A stretch of DNA of 64,000 nucleotides. Origin: Jutongia huaianensis (GTDB lineage: Bacteria; Bacillota; Clostridia; Lachnospirales; Lachnospiraceae). Below are positions 27,212 through 37,768 of the stretch, piece by piece. The stretch is taken from contig NZ_JACRSX010000001.1 of assembly GCF_014384985.1 (NCBI RefSeq), positions 186,001 through 250,000 on the forward strand, in the 5' to 3' direction. A program made the translations under genes and the position numbers. How positions within the stretch are numbered: position 1 is the stretch's first letter; the number at the start of each line of letters is the position of its first letter. Below the pieces are notes generated by a model. That model searched no databases. It had not been told where the DNA came from and saw only the letters and a program-made list of their open reading frames with translations.

Positions 27212-28399
27212 TTACTCGATGATTGTAGCAACCTTACCAGATCCTACTGTACGTCCACCCTCACGGATAGCGAAGTTAAGACCCTGCTCCATAGCGATTG
27301 GGTGAATGAGCTCTACAGTAAGCTCTACGTTATCGCCTGGCATACACATCTCAACACCATCAGGAAGATTACATACACCTGTTACGTCAGTTGTTCTGAA
27401 GTAGAACTGTGGACGATAGTTATTGATGAAAGGAGTATGACGACCACCCTCCTCTTTCTTCAGTACATAAACCTGAGCTGTGAATTTCTTGTGGCAAGTA
27501 GTTGTACCAGGAGCTACAAGTACCTGACCTCTCTCGATATCCTCTCTCTTGATACCACGAAGAAGAGCACCGATGTTATCACCAGCCTGAGCCTCATCAA
27601 GAAGCTTACGGAACATCTCGATACCTGTTACAGTAGTCTTCTGAACCTCTTCCTTAACACCAACGATCTCAACTTCCTCGTTGAGATGGAGAACACCACG
27701 CTCTACTCTACCAGTTGCAACAGTACCACGACCGGTAATTGTAAAGATATCCTCGATAGGCATCAGGAATGGCTTATCTGTAGCACGCTCTGGATCTGGA
27801 ATGAACTCATCAACTGCATCCATAAGCTCCATGATCTTGTCGCCCCACTCACCGTTTGGATCCTCAAGAGCCTTAAGAGCAGAACCCTTGATGATTGGGC
27901 AGCCTTCAAAACCATACTCCTCAAGTGCCTCAGTTACTTCCATCTCTACGAGCTCGATCAGCTCCTCATCGTCAACCATATCACACTTGTTAAGGAATAC
28001 TACGATATAAGGTACGTTTACCTGACGGGACAGAAGGATATGCTCCTTTGTCTGAGCCATAACACCATCAGTAGCAGCTACTACGAGGATAGCACCATCC
28101 ATCTGAGCAGCACCAGTGATCATGTTCTTTACATAATCGGCATGGCCTGGGCAGTCAACGTGTGCGTAATGTCTCTTCTCTGTCTGATACTCAACGTGAG
28201 CAGTAGAGATTGTGATACCACGCTCTCTCTCCTCTGGAGCCTTATCAATATCTTCAAAGTTCTCAGCTGAGTTACCAGGAACTCTTGCAGCAAGTACCTT
28301 TGTGATTGCAGCAGTAAGTGTTGTTTTACCATGATCTACGTGACCGATGGTACCAATGTTACAATGGGGTTTGGTTCTTTCAAACTTTTCTTTAGCCAT
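27212..28399 (-). CDS. tuf: Translation elongation factor Tu
   Basis: 395 residues. EF-Tu delivers aminoacyl-tRNA to the ribosome as a GTPase. The G motifs are [14 protein letters not shown] (G1), the T in [13 protein letters not shown] (G2), DCPGHADY (G3) and NKCD (G4). Domains 2 and 3 are complete, ending in [28 protein letters not shown] precedes the ATG. It is the last gene of the str operon, 147 bases after fusA. That gap holds a 7-base-pair hairpin (28437-28469) without a T-run. Codon use is clearly biased, as for a highly expressed gene. Confidence 0.99.
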   Translation of the reverse strand: MAKEKFERTKPHCNIGTIGHVDHGKTTLTAAITKVLAARVPGNSAENFEDIDKAPEERERGITISTAHVEYQTEKRHYAHVDCPGHADYVKNMITGAAQMDGAILVVAATDGVMAQTKEHILLSRQVNVPYIVVFLNKCDMVDDEELIELVEMEVTEALEEYGFEGCPIIKGSALKALEDPNGEWGDKIMELMDAVDEFIPDPERATDKPFLMPIEDIFTITGRGTVATGRVERGVLHLNEEVEIVGVKEEVQKTTVTGIEMFRKLLDEAQAGDNIGALLRGIKREDIERGQVLVAPGTTTCHKKFTAQVYVLKKEEGGRHTPFINNYRPQFYFRTTDVTGVCNLPDGVEMCMPGDNVELTVELIHPIAMEQGLNFAIREGGRTVGSGKVATIIE

Positions 28400-28546
28400 T
28401 TTTAATTATCCTCCTTAATTCATACGACTCATAGTCTGCCCATCACGGACAAATTTCACGCTATGGGCATTATTATATTGCACTTTACAGGAATTTTCAA
28501 GTGCTTTTTATACTATGAGACACATTTTTACTAACATTTTCTAAAA

Positions 28547-30664
28547 TTATTTTTCTTTAGAAGCAAGCACCTTGTCCTGAACATTCTTTGGACACTGCTG
28601 ATACTTCTCAAAGAACATTGAGTAGTTACCACGTCCCTGTGTGCTGGAACGAAGCTCTGTTGAGTAACCGAACATCTCAGCAAGTGGTACGAATGCACGA
28701 ACAATCTTTCCACCACCGATATCGTCCATACCTTCAATCTGACCACGTTTTGCGTTCAGACTTCCGATAACGTCGCCCATATACTCCTCAGGCATAGTTA
28801 CTTCAACCTTCATGATCGGCTCAAGGAGAACAGGGTTACCCTGCTTCATAGCATCCTTGAATGCCATAGATCCGGCAATATGGAATGCCATCTCGGATGA
28901 ATCGACCTCATGGTAAGAACCATCCCATACATTCGCATGCACACCAAGTACCGGATATCCACCAAGGATACCTGCCTGTGCAGCTTCCTCGATACCCTCG
29001 CCAACAGCTGGGATATACTCTTTTGGAATTGCACCACCGACAACGGTAGACTCGAACTTAAATGTCTCCTCACCGTTTGGATCCATTGGCTCAAATTTAA
29101 CCTTACAATGTCCGTACTGACCACGTCCACCGGACTGCTTAGCATACTTGCTGTCGATATCAACAGCCTTTGTAATTGTCTCTTTGTATGCTACCTGTGG
29201 AGCACCAACATTTGCTTCTACCTTAAACTCACGAAGGAGACGGTCTACGATAACGTCCAGATGAAGCTCACCCATTCCGGCGATAATTGTCTGACCTGTC
29301 TCTGTATCTGTATGAGCACGGAATGTAGGATCCTCTTCTGCAAGCTTTGCAAGAGCCTCACCCATCTTACCCTGATCATTCTTTGTCTTAGGCTCGATCG
29401 CGAGCTCGATAACAGGCTCAGGGAACTCCATAGACTCAAGAATTACCGGATGCTGCTCATCACAGATGGTATCACCAGTTGTGGTAGTCTTGAAACCTAC
29501 GGCTGCAGCGATATCTCCGGAATAAACCTTGTCAATCTCGCTACGGCTGTTTGCGTGCATCTGTACGATACGTCCGACACGCTCTTTCTTATCCTTTGTT
29601 GCATTCAGTACATAAGAACCGGAGTTCAGTGTACCGGAATAAACACGGAAGAATGCGAGTTTTCCTACGAACGGATCTGTCATGATCTTGAATGCAAGTG
29701 CTGCGAACGGCTCATCATCAGATGACTTACGGATAACCTCGTTACCCTCCTCGTCAACACCTGTAATATCAGGGATATCTGTTGGTGCAGGCATGAACTC
29801 GATAACACCATCGAGAAGCTTCTGAACACCTTTGTTCTTGTATGCAGAACCGCAGTATACCGGAACTGCCTCACAAGCGATCGTTCCCTTACGGAGAGCT
29901 TTCTTGAGCTCATCAACAGATGGCTCCTCACCCTCAAGATACTTCTCAAGGAGATCATCATCCAGCTCACAAACCTTCTCGATCAGGTTGTCATGCCATT
30001 CCTGTGCAAGATCCTTCAGATCATCAGGAATCTCTGTAATCTCGATGTCAGTACCCTCATCATTTTTATAATAGTATGCATCCATCTCGAAGAGGTCGAT
30101 CAGACCGATAAAGTCGTCTTCCTTTCCGATAGGAATCTGTACTGGGATTGCATTCTTGCCCAGACGATCAATGATTGTCTGAACAGACATGAAAAAGTCT
30201 GCACCCATCTTGTCCATCTTATTGATGAACGCCATACGTGGTACATTATATGTGTCTGCCTGACGCCATACATTCTCTGACTGTGGCTCAACACCGGCCT
30301 TTGCATCAAATACACCGACAGCACCATCCAGTACACGCAGAGAACGCTCTACCTCTACAGTAAAGTCTACGTGGCCCGGAGTATCGATGATGTTGATACG
30401 ATGCTCTAAAGCACCAGCCTTTGGTTTATGATGATCCTCAAGTGTCCAGTGGCAAGTGGTAGCAGCGGAAGTAATTGTGATACCTCTCTCTTTCTCCTGC
30501 TCCATCCAGTCCATCGTAGACGCACCATCATGAGTCTCACCAATCTTATAGTTTACACCGGTATAATAAAGAATACGCTCTGTCAAAGTGGTCTTACCCG
30601 CATCGATATGAGCCATAATACCGATATTTCTTGTTCTGTCAAGTGGATATTCTCTTCCAGCCAA
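28547..30664 (-). CDS. fusA: Translation elongation factor G
   Basis: 705 residues, a complete five-domain EF-G that drives translocation. G motifs are [15 protein letters not shown], the T in [37 protein letters not shown] and [10 protein letters not shown]. The C-terminal domains ([21 protein letters not shown] and the domain IV/V region) are intact. It starts 24 bases after rpsG, as in the standard str operon. Confidence 0.99.
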   Translation of the reverse strand: MAGREYPLDRTRNIGIMAHIDAGKTTLTERILYYTGVNYKIGETHDGASTMDWMEQEKERGITITSAATTCHWTLEDHHKPKAGALEHRINIIDTPGHVDFTVEVERSLRVLDGAVGVFDAKAGVEPQSENVWRQADTYNVPRMAFINKMDKMGADFFMSVQTIIDRLGKNAIPVQIPIGKEDDFIGLIDLFEMDAYYYKNDEGTDIEITEIPDDLKDLAQEWHDNLIEKVCELDDDLLEKYLEGEEPSVDELKKALRKGTIACEAVPVYCGSAYKNKGVQKLLDGVIEFMPAPTDIPDITGVDEEGNEVIRKSSDDEPFAALAFKIMTDPFVGKLAFFRVYSGTLNSGSYVLNATKDKKERVGRIVQMHANSRSEIDKVYSGDIAAAVGFKTTTTGDTICDEQHPVILESMEFPEPVIELAIEPKTKNDQGKMGEALAKLAEEDPTFRAHTDTETGQTIIAGMGELHLDVIVDRLLREFKVEANVGAPQVAYKETITKAVDIDSKYAKQSGGRGQYGHCKVKFEPMDPNGEETFKFESTVVGGAIPKEYIPAVGEGIEEAAQAGILGGYPVLGVHANVWDGSYHEVDSSEMAFHIAGSMAFKDAMKQGNPVLLEPIMKVEVTMPEEYMGDVIGSLNAKRGQIEGMDDIGGGKIVRAFVPLAEMFGYSTELRSSTQGRGNYSMFFEKYQQCPKNVQDKVLASKEK

Positions 30665-30688
30665 GGTTGTTTACCTCCTCTATGAATC

Positions 30689-31223
<535 letters not shown>

Positions 31224-31314
31224 ATCATTAATTCATCGGTACTCACGAATTTCTGTGTCCGCACCAGGTTAATCAGTAAAAATTAATCCGGCACATCCCC
31301 AAATTAGTGAATGA

Positions 31315-31728
31315 TTACTTCTTAGGTCTCTTTGCTCCATACTTAGAACGGCCCTGCTTTCTGTTTGCAACACCGGCTGTATCGAGTGTACCACGGATAA
31401 TATGATATCTGGTACCTGGCAAATCCTTTACTCTTCCACCACGGATGAGTACAACGCTATGCTCCTGAAGGTTATGACCCTCACCTGGGATATAAGTTGT
31501 AACCTCGATACCGTTTGAGAGACGAACTCTGGCGGTCTTTCTAAGAGCTGAGTTAGGCTTCTTAGGTGTAGCAGTACGAACTGCAGTACAAACACCTCTC
31601 TTCTGTGGAGAGCTCTGAGCTACAGTCTTCTTATTTAAAGAATTGTAGGTGTACTGAAGTGCAGGAGAATTAGACTTCTTTGAAGAAACCTTTCTTCCCT
31701 TTCTTACTAACTGGTTAAATGTTGGCAT
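31315..31728 (-). CDS. rpsL: 30S ribosomal protein S12
   Basis: 137 residues, start [12 protein letters not shown], with RBS CAGGAGGTG. It helps keep decoding accurate at the A site. The two loops where streptomycin-resistance changes occur read KKPNSALRK and [11 protein letters not shown], i.e. the ordinary sensitive forms. First gene of the str operon, after a consensus promoter. Confidence 0.99.
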   Translation of the reverse strand: MPTFNQLVRKGRKVSSKKSNSPALQYTYNSLNKKTVAQSSPQKRGVCTAVRTATPKKPNSALRKTARVRLSNGIEVTTYIPGEGHNLQEHSVVLIRGGRVKDLPGTRYHIIRGTLDTAGVANRKQGRSKYGAKRPKK

Positions 31729-31776
31729 TAATTTTCACCTCCTGTGATCATAATTAAAATACGCAAAAAAGTACGC

Positions 31777-31815
31777 AAAAACACGCACTTGATAAGTATA
31801 TTATCACCGTGCGTG
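31777..31815 (-). terminator. Terminator hairpin overlapping the str promoter
   Basis: Arms CACGCAC (31815-31809 read on minus) and GTGCGTG (31788-31782), extended by TGATAA and TTATCA, are followed by TTTTT on the minus strand. It would stop read-through from the DUF5711-like gene, yet its upper stem contains the str -10 box. Confidence 0.7.
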
Positions 31816-31823
31816 TTTGTCAA
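31795..31823 (-). promoter_or_regulatory. Promoter of the str operon
   Basis: On the minus strand, consensus TTGACA (31823-31818), 17-base spacer and TATACT (31800-31795). Start is near 31788, about 60 bases before the rpsL ATG. Confidence 0.85.
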
Positions 31824-31859
31824 GCCTTTATTCTTCAAATTTTTTGTAATTTTAAAATT

Positions 31860-33023
31860 TTATCTGAGTTTGATCTCCTGTATCGCCGTGTCATTGAAGA
31901 GATAGTACCGGTTCCTTTTTGAACTGCGGAAAAAGTAATCAATTCCTTCCTCTACGGTCGCGTGAAAACGAAGAACACCGTTTAACCGGAATATCCCGCA
32001 CTCCTTGGCCGACCGGAATAAAATTTCATTTCCGGACAAAGTGATATCATTGTAATCCTCCGCAAAATCAAAGGAGGAAATCCTGGTTCCTTTCAGATTA
32101 TAAATCTCCATCCGGTACGGTATTTTTTTCTTTCCGGTCTCCAATACCATTCCGATATTGTCCTTGCCGTAAAAAACGCTTTTAATATTCTGACGCACCT
32201 TTTTCTGTATGATCTGCTTGGGCTGTTTCATTCCCTTCCAGACATAAAAGCCCCGATCCGAAAAAAGTACCACCTGATCGTCCGACAGAAAATGTGCATC
32301 CGTCACTAATGCCTTCTGATAGTTTTTGGCTCCGACAATACAATCGGAATTTTTCCCCACATCGGAAAAATTATAGAAAACCACTCTGCTCTCCGCATTG
32401 CCTTCCACAATGCAGATATAAGAAGCTACCACGCTGGTTCCATCCGGCGAGATCGCCATACAGACCGTATAACCGTCATCCACGTTCGTCGGTATTTTCA
32501 CCAGCAGCTTTGAGGATACATCATAAGGATTGTAAATATTGATCATATCTGAAGAGGTGTCTTCTAACAGAAGAGCAACAAGTCCCTGACCGGACACATC
32601 CGCCTGCTTGATCTCATAATCCACCGACAGCTCTGTTGCCTCATGCTTGCCGTTATATATCACGGCATCCTTTCCTCCGATATCTGCCACCAGAATATAC
32701 TGTCCCTGCATAACAACCACCGGATTGCTCATTTCATAGCTTCCGGTCCACAATGTTTTTCCATTGATATCAACCCCGGAAATACCGTCTTTACTGTATT
32801 TGACGAAATTATCCCCACAGGTGAGATACTTTTCCGCCCCGGCATCCTGTCTCTGTCCTTCCTTCAGGACCTCATACCCCGTATAACGTTTATTGATATA
32901 TCCATTAACCAGCAGAATAAAAATGCCCACAGCAACAATGACGCTTGCAATACAGATGACAATAAACATCCGGTTATGCCAAATGGACTTTTTAAGCTCT
33001 GATGTATTTATCTCCTCCGACAT
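31860..33023 (-). CDS. DUF5711-like membrane-anchored protein
   Basis: 387 residues from ATG 33023 (TTGGAG seven bases upstream). A short cytoplasmic start is followed by one helix (about residues 20-42) and a long extracytoplasmic part. The repeating beta pattern (for example YILVADIGGKDAVIYN, VVLFSDRGFYVWKG) suggests a propeller-like fold. It resembles the DUF5711 family of Clostridia, which has no known function. It follows a LysM membrane protein gene but a terminator-like hairpin separates them. Confidence 0.6.
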   Translation of the reverse strand: MSEEINTSELKKSIWHNRMFIVICIASVIVAVGIFILLVNGYINKRYTGYEVLKEGQRQDAGAEKYLTCGDNFVKYSKDGISGVDINGKTLWTGSYEMSNPVVVMQGQYILVADIGGKDAVIYNGKHEATELSVDYEIKQADVSGQGLVALLLEDTSSDMINIYNPYDVSSKLLVKIPTNVDDGYTVCMAISPDGTSVVASYICIVEGNAESRVVFYNFSDVGKNSDCIVGAKNYQKALVTDAHFLSDDQVVLFSDRGFYVWKGMKQPKQIIQKKVRQNIKSVFYGKDNIGMVLETGKKKIPYRMEIYNLKGTRISSFDFAEDYNDITLSGNEILFRSAKECGIFRLNGVLRFHATVEEGIDYFFRSSKRNRYYLFNDTAIQEIKLR

Positions 33024-33040
33024 ATTTACGCTCCAATCTA

Positions 33041-33069
33041 AAAAGTGATAGTCCATAGGACTACCACTT
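33041..33069 (-). terminator. Terminator after the LysM protein gene
   Basis: Arms AAGTGGTAGTCC and GGACTATCACTT (one G-U pair, 3-base loop) are followed by TTTTT on the minus strand. Confidence 0.8.
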
Positions 33070-33108
33070 ATTTTACATAACTTTTATTGAATATACAACC
33101 TCCCCCTT

Positions 33109-34329
33109 TTATTTTTTATATTTCGGGAGTACAAGACACTGGCCTTCATAGATTGCATCGGCATCCTTAAGACCGTTTGCTTTTTTAACCTTCTTTTCAT
33201 AAGAAAGATCGTGATACTGTTTCCATACGATCTGCGACAGGGTATCCCCTTTTCTCACAATATAGCTTTGTTGTTCCGTCCGTGTGCTTGTCCGCTCCGC
33301 CCTTTTCACATCTGTTTCCCCGGAACCCGTTTTTCCTTTGGAAGGCAGGAACGTTTTCTGTTTCTTTTCCTGTGCCGGCTGAACCTGTCCGGTTGTTTTC
33401 CGTTTTGACACAGTTCCCGCGTCAGACGGCTTCGGCGTATCCGTAGTGTTTTCTGCGCTTTGAAACGGGATCTGCTGCACCGTATCTGCAGCCTGTCTCG
33501 ACATAGCGGCTACATCCTCCTGCTGTTTTCCCACATATTCCGTCAACGTATCCACCGTCTGTTCCATTTTCTGGATTCTGGCGGTGCTGTCCAGCATGGT
33601 ATGCACTCCAAACAACAGAGCGATCCCCGCCGCTACTGCCCCACAATATGCCAACAGCTGCAGATTCTTTTTACGTTCTTCCTTTTCTTCTATTACATGA
33701 CGCATAGACACTGTCACGGTGTCTTCATAATCGCCGTCAATGCTCTCCGGTTCTTTGCTGTCATCCAGCATAAAATTCTGCATTTGTGGATTTTTTTCAA
33801 AATAAACATAATACCCGGACATTTCCTTCAGCATATTTCTCTGCCATAAAAATATCTTTTCTTCCTTTTCACTTAAATCCCATAAAAACAAAGTACTGTT
33901 TTCTTTGGAAAATTCTGCCTTCTGAAGCTTTCGCACCTGGCTGTCCACACTACCGCTCCACATCGGCACACCGCATGCCCATCCAAGAACCAGAGCCCCG
34001 GGAAAATTTCGGCGGATCGTCTCATATGCCTGATCCCACGTTTCTTTTGGAATTTCGCCCTTCTCCAATATTCCGGTCTCTTCCAGTACGATCGCCCCGT
34101 ATATAAATGCTGCTTTTTCCGCCTTTTCCTCCCCATTCTTTCCTAACAGGAGAACAACAACCGGTTCCTGTGCATGGACAAAGCTCTGCTTCAGATATGT
34201 AATCACATAATCCTCCAGATATATCTTCTGTCCCGGAAGTGGGACACCTATCTGGCGAACATTTTTCGGAAATTCGCTGTATTTATAAATGTTTTTTTCT
34301 TCCTTGGTTCCATTGATCGTTTCCTCCAT
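33109..34329 (-). CDS. LysM-domain membrane protein
   Basis: 406 residues. The N-terminal about 215 residues are cytoplasmic and unlike known domains. One membrane helix follows (about 222-245, AYCGAVAAGIALLFGVHTML), then a low-complexity Thr/Lys-rich spacer. The C-terminal LysM (about 355-403) reads YIVRKGDTLSQIVWKQYHDL and ends EGQCLVLPKYKK. LysM binds peptidoglycan, so the protein spans from cytoplasm to wall. Its promoter region faces yyaC and shares Spo0A-box-like sites with it. Confidence 0.78.
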   Translation of the reverse strand: MEETINGTKEEKNIYKYSEFPKNVRQIGVPLPGQKIYLEDYVITYLKQSFVHAQEPVVVLLLGKNGEEKAEKAAFIYGAIVLEETGILEKGEIPKETWDQAYETIRRNFPGALVLGWACGVPMWSGSVDSQVRKLQKAEFSKENSTLFLWDLSEKEEKIFLWQRNMLKEMSGYYVYFEKNPQMQNFMLDDSKEPESIDGDYEDTVTVSMRHVIEEKEERKKNLQLLAYCGAVAAGIALLFGVHTMLDSTARIQKMEQTVDTLTEYVGKQQEDVAAMSRQAADTVQQIPFQSAENTTDTPKPSDAGTVSKRKTTGQVQPAQEKKQKTFLPSKGKTGSGETDVKRAERTSTRTEQQSYIVRKGDTLSQIVWKQYHDLSYEKKVKKANGLKDADAIYEGQCLVLPKYKK

Positions 34330-34386
34330 CAGCCTCGCACCTCACTACTTATTTTTCGGTTAATATAACATGTACGCAGTGATGTT

Positions 34387-34440
34387 TCCTGTCGAAGCAG
34401 TGACTTCTTCTGCTTTTTCGCCGGAAATATTTCGACAGGA
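34387..34440. promoter_or_regulatory. Two inverted Spo0A-box-like sites
   Basis: TCCTGTCGAA (34387-34396) and TTCGACAGGA (34431-34440) are perfect inverted copies. Each contains TGTCGAA, the core of the Spo0A binding box. They lie between the divergent LysM gene and the sporulation gene yyaC, so either or both could be Spo0A targets. Confidence 0.55.
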
Positions 34441-34526
34441 GAATCTAAAAATGGAGGTTTAGTTTTTTTGCTCAGGGGCATACTTATAGTACAAGTTCAA
34501 ACAACATACAAGGAAAGGAAATTGCT

Positions 34527-35126
34527 ATGACCAATACAACACTTTATTTCGCCCCTTCTGCCGCAACAAGTCTCAATAAATTCTGCAGTTCTCTTCAGGA
34601 AATGATCTGCCAGACCGGAAACAGACCAGTTGTTTTTTTGTGCATCGGTTCAGACCGCGCAACAGGGGACAGTCTTGGTCCTCTGGTAGGGCATCAATTG
34701 ATCACTTCTCTGTCCCTTTCCCACTGTACAAAAAAAACGGCCGTATATGGAAGTCTCCGTCACACCGTCCATGCCGGTAATCTGTCGGATACACTGTCCT
34801 CCATATACAACCGTTATTCAAATCCTTTTATTGTTGCGATCGACGCCTCCCTCGGCGTACCGGAACATATCGGCTTTGTAACACTTGGAACCGGAAGCCT
34901 CCGTCCCGGCATTGGGGTCAGCCACAAGCTTCCTGCTGCCGGCGATATCCATATCACCGGAATCGTCAATCATTCCAGCACAAATAACCACCTGACTCTG
35001 CAAACAACAAAACTCCTGACGGTTGCCGAGCTTGCCGGCTTCATTTCCCATGGCATTCTCCGCGCACTACATGTCTGTTCTTCCCTCCAGAGCCCGCAGG
35101 AGCGTCACTTCATCGATATATTCTAA
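34527..35126 (+). CDS. yyaC: Sporulation protein YyaC (DUF1256)
   Basis: 199 residues. The family signature is clear: VVFLCIGSDRATGDSLGPLVG, YGSLRHTVHAGNL, IVAIDASLG and GIGVSHKLPAAGDIHITG. The fold is like hydrogenase-maturation or GPR-type spore proteases; the actual activity is unproven. RBS AAGGAAAGG precedes the ATG. Its 3' end overlaps that of recR on the other strand by 60 bases, including the last 19 codons. Confidence 0.9.
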   Translation: MTNTTLYFAPSAATSLNKFCSSLQEMICQTGNRPVVFLCIGSDRATGDSLGPLVGHQLITSLSLSHCTKKTAVYGSLRHTVHAGNLSDTLSSIYNRYSNPFIVAIDASLGVPEHIGFVTLGTGSLRPGIGVSHKLPAAGDIHITGIVNHSSTNNHLTLQTTKLLTVAELAGFISHGILRALHVCSSLQSPQERHFIDIF

Positions 35127-35672
35127 ATCACCGCCAACCGGAACTCCGCTGGCGATCCGGCTCACCTTGATCCCTGTCGGTTTCACCAGCTTACTGATAT
35201 AGGTAGCGGTTGCGTCTCCTTCGAGATTTTTATTGGTGGCCACAATGACTTCATCCACATCCTGCTGGAGACGAACCATCAGTTCCCGCAGCCGGATATC
35301 TGCCGGGCCAATTCCCAGCATCGGAGAAATCGCTCCATGAAGTACATGATATACCCCATCATATTTTCCGGTCTTCTCATAGGCTGCCAGATCTCTCGGA
35401 TTTTCTACCACCATAATGATACGATGATTCCTTTTATCACTGGCACAGATCGGACAAAGCTCCTGATCTGTATAAGTACAACATTCTTTACAATAATGCA
35501 CATTCTTCTTGGCATTAGTCATAGCCTGGGATAAACTCGTCACCTGGTCCTCAGGCATATTCAAAATATGAAACGCCAGCCTTTGTGCAGATTTGGCACC
35601 GATTCCCGGCAGTCTGGACAATTGTTCCACCAGAGCAGTGATCTGACTGCTGTATACATCCATTTTGGTCAC
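35067..35672 (-). CDS. recR: Recombination mediator RecR
   Basis: 201 residues. N-terminal HhH segment (LSRLPGIGAKSAQRLAFHIL), a four-Cys zinc finger (HYCKECCTYTDQELCPIC), then a Toprim domain (IMVVENPRDLAAYEKTGKYDG) and the C-terminal LPVGGDLEYID-like motif (here VPVGGDLEYIDEVTL). With RecO it loads RecA onto gapped DNA. It forms the usual dnaX-ybaB-recR cluster, read in that order. Confidence 0.97.
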   Translation of the reverse strand: MTKMDVYSSQITALVEQLSRLPGIGAKSAQRLAFHILNMPEDQVTSLSQAMTNAKKNVHYCKECCTYTDQELCPICASDKRNHRIIMVVENPRDLAAYEKTGKYDGVYHVLHGAISPMLGIGPADIRLRELMVRLQQDVDEVIVATNKNLEGDATATYISKLVKPTGIKVSRIASGVPVGGDLEYIDEVTLLRALEGRTDM

Positions 35673-35699
35673 TTTCCCTTCGGTATGATTTTTGTGGTA

Positions 35700-36050
35700 T
35701 TAGAATAATCCGCCACCCATGCCGCCAAGACCACCTGTCAGCTGCTGCATCACCTGTGCATTTTCCTCTTCCATCTTACGGAGCGCCTCATTGGTTGCTG
35801 CAACGATCAGATCCTCTAATGTCTCAATATCGTCCGGATCAACAACCTCTTCCGAAAGCTTTACGGATAAAACTTCTTTTTTGCCGGAAACCTTTACCGT
35901 TACAACACCGCCACCTGCAGAAGCTTCAAATTCTTTCACCTCTAATTCCTTTGTTTTCTCTTCCATCTGACGCTGCATTCTCTGTGCCTGCTTCATCAGA
36001 TTATTCATATTTCCCGGCATTCCTCCCGGAAATCCACCTCTCTTAGCCAT
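35700..36050 (-). CDS. ybaB: YbaB/EbfC nucleoid-associated protein
   Basis: 116 residues: a Met/Gly-rich start ([22 protein letters not shown]), the conserved core [36 protein letters not shown] (core only quoted in part elsewhere as [11 protein letters not shown]), and a Gly-rich end ([13 protein letters not shown]). The dimer binds DNA without strong sequence preference. It lies between dnaX and recR, the classic arrangement. Confidence 0.95.
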   Translation of the reverse strand: MAKRGGFPGGMPGNMNNLMKQAQRMQRQMEEKTKELEVKEFEASAGGGVVTVKVSGKKEVLSVKLSEEVVDPDDIETLEDLIVAATNEALRKMEEENAQVMQQLTGGLGGMGGGLF

Positions 36051-36067
36051 TTTTATTTCCTGCCTTT

Positions 36068-37639
36068 CTAATCATCTATAATTTCTATTCCATCAAAATG
36101 AACAATACTTCCAATATCCTCGTACTGCTCCTGAACCTTTTCGGAAACAACCCTGATCTGAAGCTCCACCTGTTTTCCAAGAACATTTTGAATAATGGTA
36201 TCCAGCTCCTCCAGACGTTTTCCATCATCCTGCTGGAATATTCCACCATCCGTAGGATCTGAAAATTGAAGCACCAGAGCTCCATTGTCCCCTAAAGTCC
36301 TCTTGGCATTTTGCAACGCCAGTCTTTCCACCGGTCCACACTGGCTGCAGACCTGAGGCCATATCTTAAGCAGTGCCTGAATGTCCTCCGGCAATGCTTT
36401 TGGACAGATCTTCGGCTTTTCCTCTGCCGGTGCCGCCTGTTCCACAACAGCCGGTGCCGCCGGAGCTGCTGCCGGCACTCCGTTTTCCAGCTGCTTCTCC
36501 ACAACCTCCAGCCGATTCAGGATCGTTGTCAGATCCTGCTCGTGATCCATCTGTGGTTTACAAAGCTTGATCAATGCAACCTCGATGAGAATTCTTTTTT
36601 GTACTGCATAACGGATCTGGTTGGATAGTTCCGATAATATCCGGATATACCGGATCATAGTCTCCTGGGACAACATGGTACTTTCTTCCTGAAGACCGGC
36701 AAGCTGTTCACTGGAAACATCTACCAGCTCACTTCCCTGTTCCGAGCTTCCGATCAACAAAAGATTCCGGATATACCAGATAAATTCGTTAATGAACTGC
36801 GTCAGATCCCTGCCGCTTACCATCATTTCTTCCACAAGCTCCAGACAGCCCACAGCATTGCAGTCTGCCACATATCGGAACATCCGGCTGTACACCGCCG
36901 TATCCACAGCTCCCAGCACTTCCAATGCCTTATCATAGGTCAACGCCTGTCCCAGATAGAAGGCAATACACTGATCCAGCAGACTCAGCGCATCACGCAG
37001 AGAACCATCCGCTGTCTTGGCAATATAACGAAGTGCCTTATCCTCGACTTCCAGCTGTTCTTTATCCACCAGTTCCCTTAATCTCGCCTGTATGGTGTCT
37101 ATGGTAATCCGTTTAAAATTGTACCGCTGACATCTGGACAAGATCGTAATCGGAATCTTGTGTACCTCTGTGGTCGCCAGAATAAAGATCACATATTCCG
37201 GAGGCTCCTCCAGTGTTTTTAAAAGAGCATTAAACGCTCCTGTGGAAAGCATGTGTACCTCATCAATAATATAAACCTTATAACGTCCCTCCGTGGGAGA
37301 ATACTGCACCTCATCAATAATATCGCGAATGTTTCCCACACCGTTGTTGGACGCCGCATCAATTTCTATGACATTCATAGAGGTCTGGCTGTTGATCTTC
37401 TGACACATAGCACACTGATTACATGGACTGCCGTCTACCGGCGATTCACAGTTTACTGCCTTCGCCATGATCTTTGCCACCGATGTTTTACCGGTTCCGC
37501 GAGTACCGCAAAACAGATATGCATGACCAATTCTCTCTGTCCTGATCTGATTCCGCAGTGTGGTCACGATCTGATCCTGCCCCTTGACCTCATCAAAGCC
37601 TGATGGCCGGAACTTCCGATATAATGCCGTATATGACAT
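36068..37639 (-). CDS. dnaX: DNA polymerase III gamma/tau subunit
   Basis: 523 residues. It loads the sliding clamp at the replication fork. The AAA+ domain has Walker [16 protein letters not shown] (near residue 45), a four-Cys zinc site ([16 protein letters not shown]), Walker [11 protein letters not shown] and sensor [10 protein letters not shown] Pro/Ala-rich linker (about 385-410, [20 protein letters not shown]) leads to a C-terminal tau-type domain. No slippery heptamer for a frameshift was noticed. RBS TAGGAGA precedes the ATG. Confidence 0.97.
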   Translation of the reverse strand: MSYTALYRKFRPSGFDEVKGQDQIVTTLRNQIRTERIGHAYLFCGTRGTGKTSVAKIMAKAVNCESPVDGSPCNQCAMCQKINSQTSMNVIEIDAASNNGVGNIRDIIDEVQYSPTEGRYKVYIIDEVHMLSTGAFNALLKTLEEPPEYVIFILATTEVHKIPITILSRCQRYNFKRITIDTIQARLRELVDKEQLEVEDKALRYIAKTADGSLRDALSLLDQCIAFYLGQALTYDKALEVLGAVDTAVYSRMFRYVADCNAVGCLELVEEMMVSGRDLTQFINEFIWYIRNLLLIGSSEQGSELVDVSSEQLAGLQEESTMLSQETMIRYIRILSELSNQIRYAVQKRILIEVALIKLCKPQMDHEQDLTTILNRLEVVEKQLENGVPAAAPAAPAVVEQAAPAEEKPKICPKALPEDIQALLKIWPQVCSQCGPVERLALQNAKRTLGDNGALVLQFSDPTDGGIFQQDDGKRLEELDTIIQNVLGKQVELQIRVVSEKVQEQYEDIGSIVHFDGIEIIDD

Positions 37640-37679
37640 AACTGTCTCCTATTCAAAGTTACTATACTGCAACAGCCCC

Positions 37680-37768
37680 GCAAATTTGTACCTGGGGGAC
37701 AAATTTGCTGTACAAAACCTTAGAACTTCCCAGCAGCATTTTTTGCTGCTCTGGAAGTTCTTTTTGTG
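37680..37768 (-). repeat. Structured intergenic element, copy A (pfkA-dnaX)
   Basis: Starting at the base after the pfkA stop, the minus-strand RNA reads as an outer stem GCACAAAA with TTTTGTAC (one mismatch), enclosing the hairpin GAACTTCC...GGGAAGTTC. The 3' side of the outer stem is preceded by unpaired CTAAGG. A second hairpin GCAAATTTGT with ACAAATTTGC follows, and then GCGGGGCTG. The same layout with different sequence appears at 46804-46957. The first hairpin may also serve as the pfkA terminator. Confidence 0.55.

Noticed and set aside
34477..34511. Sigma-E/K-like promoter (TTATAGT and CATACA) before yyaC
   Set aside because: The implied start would fall within or after the Shine-Dalgarno, leaving no usable RBS.
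37640..37768. SRP RNA gene upstream of dnaX, as in some Firmicutes
   Set aside because: The conserved SRP domain (GGAAGGGAGCAGC-like tetraloop region) is not present; the hairpins match another element instead.
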